This document shows positions 52,884-62,663 of a stretch of 64,000 bases of DNA, in pieces. A program made the translations under genes and the position numbers. The stretch's first letter is position 1. Every line of letters begins with the position of its first letter. The notes beneath the pieces were generated by a model that had not been told where the DNA came from, did not search any database, and was given only the letters and a program-made list of their open reading frames with translations. Origin of the DNA: Bacillus sp. EB600 (lineage in GTDB: Bacteria > Bacillota > Bacilli > Bacillales > Cytobacillaceae); NCBI RefSeq assembly GCF_024494385.1, contig NZ_JAEVLT010000014.1:1-64000 (forward strand), given 5' to 3'.

Positions 52884-53642
52884 TTACTCCCATGCCTGTA
52901 TGTCTAACTGTTGATGCTGGTTAAATAAACTCGGGTAGGTTAAAAAGCCCAAAATAATCGCAGTTAAAGAGGCTGCAGATAAAATCATAAAGACAATCAA
53001 GAGCTGAAAGCGTACCGCTTGAACCGGATCAGCACCCGCAATGATTTGACCGGTCATCATGCCTGGAAGCTGGACAAGTCCAATCGTTTTTTGCCCTTCA
53101 ATTGTGGGTATCAGACTTGAGCGTATTGATTGTTTTAGAATTGAATAGATTGATTGTTTAACACTTCCGCCAAGGGATAAAATTAGGATTACCTCCTCTT
53201 TTCGCATTTCCAGCTCCCCTTTTAGGCGATTTAAGAAGAGATTTACGATAACCATGGAGTTTCCAATGATCATACCACTGATGGATATTATGTATTGGGG
53301 TGTCGGTGGAACAATATGTAATCCTAGTAAAAACGCTTGTGTGATTGTTTCAACAATGGCAATTGTTAAAAAGATCTTCCAAAAAATATGAGGTAACCCT
53401 TTCCCCCGCTTTGCTGCATTTTTAGCAGCTACTATGATCATCAACACTAGCATGAGGACAATCACCAATGGATGTCCGAACCCAAAAACCTGTTTTAATA
53501 TATAGCCTATGATTAATAATTGAACGGTGGCTCGGATACTCGTAATTATAAGGTCACGGCCAAGTCCTAATTTAAAACCAATTGAGACAAACAATGATAG
53601 GATGACAAAGCTAAAGCTGAGCAGAAGGGTAAATAAATTCAT
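52884..53642 (-). CDS. fetB: FetB-type ABC permease (UPF0014)
   Basis: 252 residues, seven membrane helices. The conserved ISISGMIIGNSMVIVNL and LVQLPGMMTGQIIAGADPVQA blocks identify the UPF0014/FetB family, whose E. coli member works with FetA in iron export and resistance to oxidative stress. The C-terminus ends in QLDIQAWE. Overlaps fetA by four bases. Confidence 0.87.
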   Translation of the reverse strand: MNLFTLLLSFSFVILSLFVSIGFKLGLGRDLIITSIRATVQLLIIGYILKQVFGFGHPLVIVLMLVLMIIVAAKNAAKRGKGLPHIFWKIFLTIAIVETITQAFLLGLHIVPPTPQYIISISGMIIGNSMVIVNLFLNRLKGELEMRKEEVILILSLGGSVKQSIYSILKQSIRSSLIPTIEGQKTIGLVQLPGMMTGQIIAGADPVQAVRFQLLIVFMILSAASLTAIILGFLTYPSLFNQHQQLDIQAWE

Positions 53643-54418
53643 CGCAGATCCCTCTTCCTATCTAAAAACTGCTGGGTCCGTACTTCTTTAGGCTCAGTAA
53701 AAAATTGTTTCGTTGGGGCCGCTTCAACAAGAGTTCCATCGATGATGAGCCACGTTTGATCGCCCACTCTTTCAGCCTGAGATAGATTGTGGGTAACCCA
53801 AAGAATGGTTGTATGTTGTTCTCGGTTAATCCGTAAAATAAGTTCTTCCACTTCTTGGGCCGAAATGGAGTCAAGTGCCGATGTGACTTCATCTAGTAAT
53901 AAAACAGCAGGTTCATTTATTAATGTTCTTGCAAGAGAAAGCCGCTGGCGTTGCCCACCCGAAAGCTCTTTGGCCTCTCTTGATAAAAGCTCTGCTGATA
54001 GTCCAACATATTCTAAGTACTTTTCAGGATCCTTTAATTCTTTCCCATGCAATCGTGCGGGGAGGGTCAAGTTATCCAGAACTGCTCCTTGGAGCATGGG
54101 GGCCCCTTGGAAAGCTATGCCGACTTGCCGTCTAAGTTCTTTGATATCCCATTCCTGAACATCCTTTCCAAGAATGACGACCTTTCCCTCATCAGGGGTA
54201 ATCATTAAATTACATAATGATAAAATCGTACTTTTACCTGATCCAGAAGGTCCAATGATCGTTAAAATGCTTCCTTCCGCTACCTTGCCGCTGATCCCTT
54301 CTAAAACATGGACAAGCTCATCACGATGGTTAAATGTTTTTTTGATAGAGATCAGTTCCACTGCAGCATCATTATGCTTAGTTTCATCGTTTTTTTGCAA
54401 AGAGTTCATTTTATTCAC
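53639..54418 (-). CDS. fetA: FetA-type ABC ATPase
   Basis: 259 residues. Walker A GPSGSGKST near 60, signature LSGGQRQRLSLART near 148, Walker B VLLLDEVTSALD and switch THNLSQ. The short FetA/YbbL class lacks the C-terminal extension of phosphate PstB enzymes, and pairing with FetB settles the assignment. Probable cytoplasmic motor for iron efflux. Start ATG 54418 has a weak GAGAAGTG; Met 4 is an alternative. Confidence 0.87.
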   Translation of the reverse strand: MNKMNSLQKNDETKHNDAAVELISIKKTFNHRDELVHVLEGISGKVAEGSILTIIGPSGSGKSTILSLCNLMITPDEGKVVILGKDVQEWDIKELRRQVGIAFQGAPMLQGAVLDNLTLPARLHGKELKDPEKYLEYVGLSAELLSREAKELSGGQRQRLSLARTLINEPAVLLLDEVTSALDSISAQEVEELILRINREQHTTILWVTHNLSQAERVGDQTWLIIDGTLVEAAPTKQFFTEPKEVRTQQFLDRKRDLR

Positions 54419-54451
54419 TTCTCACTTTTTTACTTTATCAAAGCCTAAATA

Positions 54452-55870
54452 TTAATTATTATTTGCTCTTTTATTAAGAGTTTTTTTCACATTTTGAATA
54501 TCCTTAACATTTTTTTTAGCCATCTTAACATAACATAGAGCTGATGGAATAAGAAAAATCTGCAATAACGATAAAGTGATAATATAGCTATTTGGCTCCT
54601 TTGTATAGGAAGCAACCAGGCTTAGTAACAGGCCCACACCAACGTTACCAAGTGTTCTTCCTAAACTATTGGAAAGGTTGGCCACGCTAAAGGCTGTCCC
54701 GCGGTGTTCAGGAAGATTAACATCTGTTAAAAGTGCAAGCCAGTTTGGTGTGTTGGCTGATTGAGCAGCAGACGCAAAAAATGATAATACAAATATCAGC
54801 GCAATCCATGGATTTACTAGAATTTCCTTTAACAAGCTTAGTAAAATAAAAATAGGATTATTGTCAGTTGGTAAGGATATGTTTGTCATCGGTATCATAA
54901 ACATGATGATATAAAATGGCGCAGTCAAAAAAACAAAGACAGCTGTTAACAGGGCTCTGCCTTTATAGGTTTTTGCTTGAAGTTTGTCACCAAGATGGCC
55001 AAAATAAGCTGACGTCATACCCCCGAGCTGAAATATAGCATATAGGTATCCGGCTGCAATTATTGCCGTTTTAGTACTATACCCCTGCTGGATAATTTTA
55101 TAAATATATAAGGTAGGCAGCCAAATAAGACTTCCAGTAGTAATATTCATAAAAAAAGCCTGTAAAAAAAGATAGGTATTGCTCCCTTTAAAAAGAATTC
55201 CAGTAATGTGCTTTGCTTCGATTATGTAATTATAGGAACTTCCTTCTTTGATGAACTCCTGTAATTCAGGGTCTGATTCTCCCCTTACAGGTTCTTTTAC
55301 AAATAAATAAAGGATGATTAGAAAAAAACCGATAAATCCTACCAATATAAAGGGGGTCCTCCAGGTAGACGATGTGGCTACTAAAGAAGCTAGCAACGAG
55401 CCAGCAATACCACCCAAACCTTGTGTCATTCCCCATAGGCTCAGTATTAAGCCGCGATATTGGTAGGGAATCGAATCTGTTAATACACTGAATCCGATTG
55501 AAGCAATACAGCCTAAGCCTATTCCAGTTAAAATTTGAAAAAATACTAACTGAAGATAACTTTGGCTGTAAGCTGTTAAAAAAACAGATAGCACCCAAAT
55601 TAATGTACCGATCATAATCAGTCTTTTTCGTTTAAACCTCCCGGAAAGATATCCCCAATAAACCGAAGATAGCGCTGTCGTAAGGATATTAATGGCAGAA
55701 ACAACCCCCATTTTCGCCACACCAACATGTAAATCTTTGGCAATTGACTGAAATAAGGGAGGAAAGAGTCCTATGATAATATTATCGAATGCTGCAAGTG
55801 CAATAAATACAAATATTGTATAGATAACTTTAAATTTTTTTAATGTCACCAGTAAATATAGCCCCTTCAA
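54452..55870 (-). CDS. MFS transporter
   Basis: About 470 residues and 12 membrane helices. The motif after helix 2 reads YWGYLSGRFKRKRLIM, a motif A variant, and the sequence FGHLGDKL repeats it in the second half. ALAAFDNIIIGLFPPLF at the N-terminus and loops suggest the spinster/phthalate-like side of the superfamily rather than drug efflux. Start TTG 55870 is tentative; GTG 55849 follows GAAGGGG. Substrate unknown. Confidence 0.82.
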   Translation of the reverse strand: MKGLYLLVTLKKFKVIYTIFVFIALAAFDNIIIGLFPPLFQSIAKDLHVGVAKMGVVSAINILTTALSSVYWGYLSGRFKRKRLIMIGTLIWVLSVFLTAYSQSYLQLVFFQILTGIGLGCIASIGFSVLTDSIPYQYRGLILSLWGMTQGLGGIAGSLLASLVATSSTWRTPFILVGFIGFFLIILYLFVKEPVRGESDPELQEFIKEGSSYNYIIEAKHITGILFKGSNTYLFLQAFFMNITTGSLIWLPTLYIYKIIQQGYSTKTAIIAAGYLYAIFQLGGMTSAYFGHLGDKLQAKTYKGRALLTAVFVFLTAPFYIIMFMIPMTNISLPTDNNPIFILLSLLKEILVNPWIALIFVLSFFASAAQSANTPNWLALLTDVNLPEHRGTAFSVANLSNSLGRTLGNVGVGLLLSLVASYTKEPNSYIITLSLLQIFLIPSALCYVKMAKKNVKDIQNVKKTLNKRANNN

Positions 55871-56038
55871 ATAAAATTCCAGATGATTATTTCTCTTTTT
55901 TATACTTTTTTGCCTTAGACTGCTTTAGTAATATGTAATAGGATAACAAGAAATACAAATAATTAATAATGAACCTACAACAATAAACGAAAACTTTGTT
56001 ATAATTATACAATACGCGGTTAGGAAAGGCTTGGTTAA

Positions 56039-57184
56039 ATGAGTAAAAATATCCTTATCATCTCTTCTGAAAATACAGGTCATGGACATAAAAGCATAAC
56101 AGAGTCATTATTTGAAAATTCTGTTGGCGAGCATGACGTTAAAATACACGTTGTGGATGGATTCTCACTTGGCGGTCCACTTCTGTTAAGCATCGGTAAA
56201 TCATACGGTCCGATCACACGAAGTGCTGAAGGTTTATGGAAGATGGTTTGGAGCCTATCATCGGTAAAACCAACACTCGTCAATGATCTTATTGCAGGAC
56301 TTATTAAAACAACGTTTTTAAGATTACTAGATGAAATAAAGCCAGATTTAATTTTATCGGTGCACCCTAATTTCAATGGTTCCATCCTAAACATTTTAGA
56401 GAAGCAACAGATTAAGATACCATTTATTACTCTAATTGCTGATCTTGTGAATATTTATCCGCTTTGGGCGGATAAAAGAGCCGATTATATTATTAGTCCA
56501 ACGGTTGAGGCTAGGGATAAATGTATTTCCTATGGGATTCCAAACGAAAAGATAAAAGTTTTGGGCTTTCCCGTTCGTTCTCGATTTTACAGGAAATCAC
56601 AAAATATAAAAAGAAATATTAACCATAATCAACAAATGCCTTTAAATTGTTTGATTATGAGCGGCGGTGAAGGCGTTGGAAATATGAAAATGATTGCCGA
56701 AAATCTATTAGATCATTTTCATTGCTCAGTAAAAATAGTTGCCGGACGAAATACAAAGCTAAAGACAAAATTAGAAAAATCGCTAAAAGGAAAATATGGA
56801 GACAATGTTGAGATTTATGGGTTTACTAAAAACATCCAGGATCTAATGTTTTCCTCAGATATTGCATTTACTAGAGGAAGCCCAAATGTGATGTTTGAAG
56901 CAGTTGCAACGAATACCCCGATTATCATTACCGGAGCATTACCGGGGCAGGAAGAGAGCAATCCGGCTTTTGCGGAGAAATACAATCTTGGTGTCATCTG
57001 TAAAGATCCGCAAGACATCAAAGCAACAATGGATGATTTACTTAAAAATGATGCTGAAAAATTAAATGAAATTATTGAAAGCCAAAAGAAATTTATCAAT
57101 CCAAAGGCAGCCGAGGATATCGTCCATTTTATGTTAGAGGTTGAGAATTCTTATAATGAAAATAAAACCGCACTTTCTTTGTAA
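56039..57184 (+). CDS. UgtP/MGDG synthase-like glycosyltransferase
   Basis: 381 residues, GT28-type two-domain glycosyltransferase. The N-terminal domain starts ILIISSENTGHGHKSITESL, the MGDG synthase pattern (SxxTGxGHxxxA), and has DLILSVHPNFNG; the C-terminal domain has VLGFPVRSRFY, GGEGVGNM, YGFTKNIQDLM and TRGSPNVMFEAVATNTPIII for UDP-sugar binding. Relatives transfer glucose or galactose to diacylglycerol in the membrane. Length and start are close to UgtP. AGGAAAGG precedes the ATG. Single-gene unit. Confidence 0.83.
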   Translation: MSKNILIISSENTGHGHKSITESLFENSVGEHDVKIHVVDGFSLGGPLLLSIGKSYGPITRSAEGLWKMVWSLSSVKPTLVNDLIAGLIKTTFLRLLDEIKPDLILSVHPNFNGSILNILEKQQIKIPFITLIADLVNIYPLWADKRADYIISPTVEARDKCISYGIPNEKIKVLGFPVRSRFYRKSQNIKRNINHNQQMPLNCLIMSGGEGVGNMKMIAENLLDHFHCSVKIVAGRNTKLKTKLEKSLKGKYGDNVEIYGFTKNIQDLMFSSDIAFTRGSPNVMFEAVATNTPIIITGALPGQEESNPAFAEKYNLGVICKDPQDIKATMDDLLKNDAEKLNEIIESQKKFINPKAAEDIVHFMLEVENSYNENKTALSL

Positions 57185-57244
57185 ATGGAATGTAGGCCTG
57201 ATCAATCACATTCGAATGATGACTACATAATCAGCACCCAGCTA

Positions 57245-57278
57245 AAACCCTTTGGATTTTTATCCAAAGGGTTTGTTT
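57245..57278. terminator. bidirectional terminator
   Basis: AAACCCTTTGGAT/ATCCAAAGGGTTT, 13-base-pair stem with a four-base loop, between the glycosyltransferase and the convergent FAH gene. Confidence 0.9.
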
Positions 57279-57291
57279 ATTTATATGTTGT

Positions 57292-58173
57292 TTACTTTAG
57301 AATATTTTTTAATTCACCGAGCGATTCAATCGTAACGACCATCTCGTCTCCAGACTTTAGCCAAACCTGTTCCCCTTCAGGATATCCTAACGTCACACCC
57401 TCCGGAGTTCCTGTATAAATAAGATCTCCAGGTCTCAGTGTCATATATTGAGAAATGTAACTAATTAAGACAGCACAATTAAAAATCATGTCGCATGTAT
57501 TCGCCTTTTGACGTATTTCTCCATTAACCCTGCATTCAATCGATAAATTATTAGGGTCAATTTCATCACTCGTGGTAATATATGGGCCAATTGGTGCAAA
57601 GCCATCAGGAGTTTTTCCTAGTAACCACTGACCCGATTTAAATTGCAAATCACGAGCTGAAACATCATTTCCCACACTATACCCGAAGACATATGACAAT
57701 GCCTCTTCCTCCGTAACATGCTTTGCCGTCTTCCCCATTACGATTACCAGTTCTGCTTCATAATCCATATGTTTTGCTTCTTGGGGAATTGCAATCGTTT
57801 CCAAATGTGCTGCTAATGCACTGTTAAATTTACTAAATAACAGTGGGTACTCCGGTATATCCATCTTCGACTCTTTCGCATGATCAATATAATTTAAACC
57901 TACACAGACTATTTTTTCAGGATTCGTAACAGCTGGTGCGTAATGAATCGTTTCCTCAGAAACAAATAATTCACTTCGACTGTTATCAAGAGCCAGATTA
58001 ACTAAGCTGTTGACCTTTGCAACACCTTCGTCTCCTTCCAGAATAACTTCCTGAAGAGTAACCGGCACGCCTTTCTCAAACTTGTCCGCTGCTTCTTTTA
58101 CATCTAGAATACCCTTAGCTGTTTTAACACCTAAACGCAGTTCATTCTCTTTTAAAAATTGAAGTAATTTCAA
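57292..58173 (-). CDS. Fumarylacetoacetate hydrolase-family protein
   Basis: 293 residues from TTG 58173, which follows GGGGAG at six bases; the ATG two codons upstream abuts the ribosome site. Ligand and metal motifs of the FAH fold: CVGLNYIDHAKESK, DYEAELVIVMGKTAKHV, GYSVGNDVSARDLQ and the late GDLIYTGTPEGV. Relatives are acylpyruvate hydrolases, oxaloacetate decarboxylases (YisK) or hydratase/isomerases of aromatic degradation. Substrate open. Single gene. Confidence 0.85.
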   Translation of the reverse strand: MKLLQFLKENELRLGVKTAKGILDVKEAADKFEKGVPVTLQEVILEGDEGVAKVNSLVNLALDNSRSELFVSEETIHYAPAVTNPEKIVCVGLNYIDHAKESKMDIPEYPLLFSKFNSALAAHLETIAIPQEAKHMDYEAELVIVMGKTAKHVTEEEALSYVFGYSVGNDVSARDLQFKSGQWLLGKTPDGFAPIGPYITTSDEIDPNNLSIECRVNGEIRQKANTCDMIFNCAVLISYISQYMTLRPGDLIYTGTPEGVTLGYPEGEQVWLKSGDEMVVTIESLGELKNILK

Positions 58174-58259
58174 ATCCATCTCCCCTTAGGTTATATAAAA
58201 TGTTAGGAACTTCCTTTTTATTATAATTGAATTTTTCGTTCTAGAATATTAAAAAGGTT

Positions 58260-59357
58260 TCATTCCCCGAAGTTTGAGCTAATCAATCCTTGTACTATAT
58301 TTTCTGCCGATAAAATGATCCCATTCATTAATTCCTTTGCTGATACAGCTTTTGCTAATCTTGGGCTTTGACCTGACCAAAGGGACATGTAATCAGGATT
58401 CTTTTGAATACCTGCTTGTTTTCTAATTCCTTTGGTTAACGCGTTTTGGATTGGATATTCAGGTAACCCTCCCTCTTTTCCTTCCATCGCAGTTATAAAG
58501 CTATTGTTGATTCCACGAGCTTGCTTGCCTGAAAAAGAACTTGTGAGTACAATTTGATCTTCACTGGCTTTTAAAATGGCATCCTTATGTGCTTGATTTG
58601 CACCACTTTCACTACACGTAAGAAAAGCAGTCCCCATTTGCACCCCTTTAGCACCAAGTGATCGTGCTGCAACCAATCCTCTGGCATCCATAATTCCGCC
58701 GGCAGCTATGATAGGTAGCTGGACCGAATCAGCAACTTGGGGAATAAGCGATAGTAAGCCGATTAGACTTTCCTGACCATTTTTAAGGAAACTGCCACGA
58801 TGTCCTCCAGCCTCGCTTCCCTGCACAACAACCGCATCCATACCTGCCTTCTCGTTCATGATTGCTTCATTAACGGTTGTAGCTGTTCCGATGACAACAA
58901 TTGCTTCTTTCTTTAATTGTGTTACTACCTCAGGAGATGGTATACCAAATGTAAAGGAACAGATTGGAACATTTTCCTCTACGATCACTTTCAGTTGCTC
59001 GTGAAATATTTCCAGATCATGCTCATAATTAGGTAGGGCTGGGCTTTCTTCTGGAACGTTCAATTTTTCCTTGATTGGCTTCAATAATGATATTGCATTC
59101 CTTACCACATCTTCATCAATCGTGTACTTTGCCGGAACAAATACATTTACCGCAAAGTTAAGCTTGGTTAACAATTTCACTGCTTTTACTTGTTCTTTTA
59201 GTTGCATGGGGCTCAAATATCCTGCTGCAATCGTACCCAATCCACCGGAATTAGAAACAGCAGCGACTAATTCAGGGGTAGTTGGGCCCCCTGCCATAGG
59301 GGCCTGGATTAACGGATATTTACTATGTAGTAGTTTCGTTAAATCATTGGTCCACAT
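58260..59357 (-). CDS. Nitronate monooxygenase (YrpB-like)
   Basis: 365 residues from ATG 59357 with AGAGGTGA upstream. FMN-dependent TIM barrel: KYPLIQAPMAGGPTTPELVAA is the class I NMO signature, VVVQGSEAGGHRGSF holds the catalytic His, and LPIIAAGGIMDARG and GVQMGTAFLTC bind phosphate. The enzyme oxidises alkyl nitronates, including propionate 3-nitronate. It is the second NMO-family gene in the window; this one fits true nitronate monooxygenase better. Confidence 0.87.
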   Translation of the reverse strand: MWTNDLTKLLHSKYPLIQAPMAGGPTTPELVAAVSNSGGLGTIAAGYLSPMQLKEQVKAVKLLTKLNFAVNVFVPAKYTIDEDVVRNAISLLKPIKEKLNVPEESPALPNYEHDLEIFHEQLKVIVEENVPICSFTFGIPSPEVVTQLKKEAIVVIGTATTVNEAIMNEKAGMDAVVVQGSEAGGHRGSFLKNGQESLIGLLSLIPQVADSVQLPIIAAGGIMDARGLVAARSLGAKGVQMGTAFLTCSESGANQAHKDAILKASEDQIVLTSSFSGKQARGINNSFITAMEGKEGGLPEYPIQNALTKGIRKQAGIQKNPDYMSLWSGQSPRLAKAVSAKELMNGIILSAENIVQGLISSNFGE

Positions 59358-59407
59358 TTCTATCACCTCTTGCTTTCATTTTAAGATGTGACCTGTCCTA
59401 AAAAAAG

Positions 59408-59437
59408 AAAAAAGATCACAAACCATGATCTTTTTTA
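59408..59437. terminator. terminator
   Basis: AAAAAAGATCA/TGATCTTTTTT hairpin, after the ABC ATPase gene on the minus strand. Confidence 0.85.
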
Positions 59438-59448
59438 TGAACCCAAAC

Positions 59449-60243
59449 TTACGACAGGATTGCACGGTCGCTTGCCATTTGAGTTCCGCGTATTCTTTGA
59501 AATTCCTGTAATAAGCTTTCTATTGTAAGCTTTTGCTTTTCCTCTTCATCAACCTCAAAAATAATTTGCCCACTGTCCATCATGATTAAGCGGTTCCCTA
59601 AATCAATTGCCTGCTGCATATTATGGGTTACCATTAACGTTGTTAAATGATATTTACTAACAATTTCCTTCGTTAAGTTGGTGATTAATTCTGCTCTTGA
59701 TGGATCAAGCGCAGCAGTATGTTCGTCCAAGAGTAATATCGATGGCTCAGTAAAGGTTGCCATTAACAGGGAAAGTGCCTGCCGTTCCCCGCCTGACAAT
59801 AAACCGACTTTAGCAGTAAGGCGATTTTCAAGTCCAAGATGCAATGATTCCAGCACCTCACGAAAATATTCGCGCCGTTTCTTTGTAACACCTTTTCTTA
59901 GCGTTCTTGACTTGTTTCGTGAATAAGCCATGGCAAGGTTTTCTTCAATCGTCATCGTTGGTGCAGTTCCTGCCATCGGATCCTGGAAAACACGGCCAAT
60001 CATTTTTGACCTTTTGTACTCAGGTATAGACGTTACATTTTTCCCATCAAGAAGGATTTCCCCAATGTCTGGAAAAAGTACACCCGAAATAATATTCATT
60101 AAAGAGGACTTTCCTGCACCATTACTTCCGATTACGGTAACAAAATCCCCCGTTTGAAGAGACAAATTCACACGATCAATTGCCACTTTTTCATCTGGTG
60201 TCCCTTCATTAAAAACCTTATAAATCTGATTTAACTGCAGCAT
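59449..60243 (-). CDS. ABC ATPase of TrpXYZ-type importer
   Basis: 264 residues. Walker A GSNGAGKSS near 39, signature LSGGERQALSLLMAT near 146, Walker B LLLDEHTAALDP. The LDEHTAALDP form (His for Pro) is typical of ATPases paired with PF04392-family binding proteins. Its ATG, with AAGGAGG upstream, overlaps the permease gene by 26 bases. Confidence 0.87.
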   Translation of the reverse strand: MLQLNQIYKVFNEGTPDEKVAIDRVNLSLQTGDFVTVIGSNGAGKSSLMNIISGVLFPDIGEILLDGKNVTSIPEYKRSKMIGRVFQDPMAGTAPTMTIEENLAMAYSRNKSRTLRKGVTKKRREYFREVLESLHLGLENRLTAKVGLLSGGERQALSLLMATFTEPSILLLDEHTAALDPSRAELITNLTKEIVSKYHLTTLMVTHNMQQAIDLGNRLIMMDSGQIIFEVDEEEKQKLTIESLLQEFQRIRGTQMASDRAILS

Positions 60244-61249
60244 GATTGTCCTCCTTTCCCGATCCAGAAGCTTGAAGGTTATTAATTATTTCTGTTTTCC
60301 TGCGAGATTTGGCTTTTTTCTCACGGGAACTGTCAACCAGCTTCGGTGCCATCAGCGCAATGATCACAATGATTGCCGTAATCAACTTCATATCACCTGG
60401 ATTTAAAAACTCAACCCGAAGCGCTAAAGTAACGACAATCCGATAAATAATCGCCCCGCCGATAACTGCCAATGTAGTTCTTTTGATTGTTTTTGTTCCA
60501 AACAAAGCTTCCCCGATGATAACCGAGGCTAAGCCAATGACGATCATCCCAATCCCCATCCCAACATCGGCAAATCCACCCTGCTGAGCGATTAACGCAC
60601 CTGAAAATGCCACGAATCCGTTGGAAAGTCCTAAACCCAAAATAACATAAAGATTCGTGTTTGCCGACAAGCTGCGAATCATTCTTTTATTATCACCGGT
60701 TGCTCTGATTGCCAGGCCCATTTCTGTTCGCAGGAACCAATCCGTAGCAAATTTAATCAAGAACGTAATGATAATCATAAATATGAGAATTCCCCATGTC
60801 TGAGGCAAGCTATCACCCAGACCAACCGATGTAAGAATCTTATTTAAGAATGAATCAATGCCTGTTTTTTCAAAAATATCGCTGATTTTTGTAAATGCTG
60901 TATCAGTATTTAATAAGGGAACGTTTGATTTTCCCATAATTCGTAAATTGATAGAATAAAGTGCGATCATCATTAAAATTCCGGATAATAAATTATTTAT
61001 TTTTCCAAAGGTATGAATAATTCCCGTTAAACACCCGGCTGCAAATCCTGCAACCAATGCTGAAACAGTAGCAATAAATGGGTTGACCCCTGCAGCGATC
61101 ATGGTTGCAGCAACTGCTGCTCCTGTTACAAAGCTCCCATCCACTGTCAAATCAGGAAAATCTAAAATTCGAAAAGATAAATAGACACCGATTGCCATGA
61201 TTGCATAAATAATACCAGACTCAAATGATCCAAAAATAGCTGTAAACAA
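60218..61249 (-). CDS. ABC permease of TrpXYZ-type importer
   Basis: 343 residues, branched-chain-type permease with eight or nine membrane helices: RILDFPDLTVDGSFVTGAA, GLTNGF-like (here GLGLSNGFVAFSGALIAQQ) and GGFADVGMGIGMIVIGLASVIIG. Start is TTG 61249 with AAAGGATGAT. A charged C-terminal tail of about 30 residues follows the last helix. Partner of the ATPase and lipoprotein genes on either side. Confidence 0.87.
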   Translation of the reverse strand: MFTAIFGSFESGIIYAIMAIGVYLSFRILDFPDLTVDGSFVTGAAVAATMIAAGVNPFIATVSALVAGFAAGCLTGIIHTFGKINNLLSGILMMIALYSINLRIMGKSNVPLLNTDTAFTKISDIFEKTGIDSFLNKILTSVGLGDSLPQTWGILIFMIIITFLIKFATDWFLRTEMGLAIRATGDNKRMIRSLSANTNLYVILGLGLSNGFVAFSGALIAQQGGFADVGMGIGMIVIGLASVIIGEALFGTKTIKRTTLAVIGGAIIYRIVVTLALRVEFLNPGDMKLITAIIVIIALMAPKLVDSSREKKAKSRRKTEIINNLQASGSGKEDNHAAVKSDL

Positions 61250-61300
61250 TTAGATCATCCTTTCATTTGACTAAGGCTGAATGCCCAGAACATTGATATA

Positions 61301-61333
61301 AAAATTAGGAGGTGCCCCAAAAGAGGCCTCCCC
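61301..61333 (-). terminator. attenuating hairpin within importer operon
   Basis: GGAGG/CCTCC stem on the minus strand followed by TAATTTTTAT, between the lipoprotein and permease genes. Partial termination here would favour the binding protein. Confidence 0.6.
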
Positions 61334-61354
61334 CTTAAAAGCTAGATTATAAGT

Positions 61355-62353
61355 TTATTTTCCTTCATAAAATTCGCCAAGTTTTGACCAATTAGCATCC
61401 ACCGTTAATCCTTGTGCTTCTGCTGCTTTCTTATTAATTACTAATTTTAATGTTTTTGGAAGTTCTACCGGAATTTCAGAAGGCTTCTTCTTGCCGCTTA
61501 AAATGTCAGCCGCCATGACTCCTGTTTGGTAGCCAATATCATAGTAATTAAAGCCGCTTGCTGCTACAGCACCTTTTTTCATCGAATCCAGTTCGCCAAC
61601 GAACAGCGGAATCTTTTTACTATTTGCTACTGTAATCACTGATTCTAGTGCTGAAACAACAGTATTATCTGTCGGAATGTAAATCGCATCGACACGGCCA
61701 ACAAGGGATTCTGCAGCTTGTTTAACTTCAGCTGATGTCGAAACAGAAACTTCTATTAGCTTAGCATTCTTTTTTTCTAGTAATTGCTTTACTTGCTTCG
61801 CTTGAACAACAGAATTTTGTTCACCGGAATTATAAATGATCCCTACTTGTTTGGCTTTTACCTGGTCGGTAATAAAGTTAATTGTTTTTCCGGTTGCATC
61901 TGGATGATTATCTGTAGTACCTGTAATGTTATTTCCTGGTTTGTCAAATGCCTTTACTAGCCCTGCTCCTATTGGATCAGTAACAGAGGTAAATACGATT
62001 GGAATCTCTTTGGTTGCATTTAATGCACTAACTGCACTAGGAGTGGCATTTGCAAAAATTAAATCAACTTTATTCCCAACAAAGTTTTTAGCTATCGTTT
62101 GGGTATTATTCATGTCTGCTTCTGCATTTTGCTCATCATACTTTGCATTAATCCCTTTATCCTTTAATGCTTGTTTAAATCCTTTTGTAGCTGCATCCAG
62201 CGAAGGGTGAACGGCAAATTGAGTAATCCCAATTTTATATTGCTTTTCCCCCTCCGATTTCTTTGTAGTTCCTGCATTGTCCTTACTGCCACATCCAGCA
62301 AGTAAAAGTGCGCTCGCCGCTGCGACGGCAAAAATCCGGCTAAACTTTTTCAT
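61355..62353 (-). CDS. ABC solute-binding lipoprotein (PF04392, TrpX-like)
   Basis: 332 residues. Lipoprotein signal with LLLAGC (Cys about 21). The mature part has the type B sugar-like fold of the ABC_sub_bind family: IGITQFAVHPSLDAATKGF, PIVFTSVTDPIGAGL, NITGTTDNHPD and FNYYDIGYQTGVMA. Members include streptococcal tryptophan-binding TrpX; the ligand here is probably an aromatic amino acid, by analogy. No tryptophan-type T-box or other known riboswitch was seen upstream. First gene of the three-gene operon. Confidence 0.85.
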   Translation of the reverse strand: MKKFSRIFAVAAASALLLAGCGSKDNAGTTKKSEGEKQYKIGITQFAVHPSLDAATKGFKQALKDKGINAKYDEQNAEADMNNTQTIAKNFVGNKVDLIFANATPSAVSALNATKEIPIVFTSVTDPIGAGLVKAFDKPGNNITGTTDNHPDATGKTINFITDQVKAKQVGIIYNSGEQNSVVQAKQVKQLLEKKNAKLIEVSVSTSAEVKQAAESLVGRVDAIYIPTDNTVVSALESVITVANSKKIPLFVGELDSMKKGAVAASGFNYYDIGYQTGVMAADILSGKKKPSEIPVELPKTLKLVINKKAAEAQGLTVDANWSKLGEFYEGK

Positions 62354-62594
62354 AAATAATGAAACCCCCTTAAATTAAAATAATAACTCCTAGCCCTAAG
62401 GCATCTAAAAAATTTTGTTTTATCCCACAGACGAATATTGATTACAGCTACAATTATACTTTATCACTGCTACGAATACACGCTTTAAAGATAAAAAGGA
62501 GTCGAAAAATTTCTTATATTTAAAAATTATTCTAATATTCTTTTACCCTTTAAGTCAATATACGTTAAGAAAATTTTTATAAATTAAACACAGA
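62354..62594. other. promoter region of importer operon
   Basis: About 240 bases. On the minus strand TTGACT near 62555 followed by an AT-rich TTAGAAT forms a possible promoter. No riboswitch recognised. Confidence 0.4.
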
Positions 62595-62630
62595 TAAAAA
62601 AAGCCTTCTACAAAAAAGATGTAGAAAGCC
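62595..62630 (-). terminator. terminator of 40-residue gene
   Basis: GGCTTTCTACA/TGTAGAAGGC stem with T7 tail on the minus strand. Confidence 0.8.
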
Positions 62631-62663
62631 ATTAAAATGTATTTTTTATTTTTTTTAACGAGT

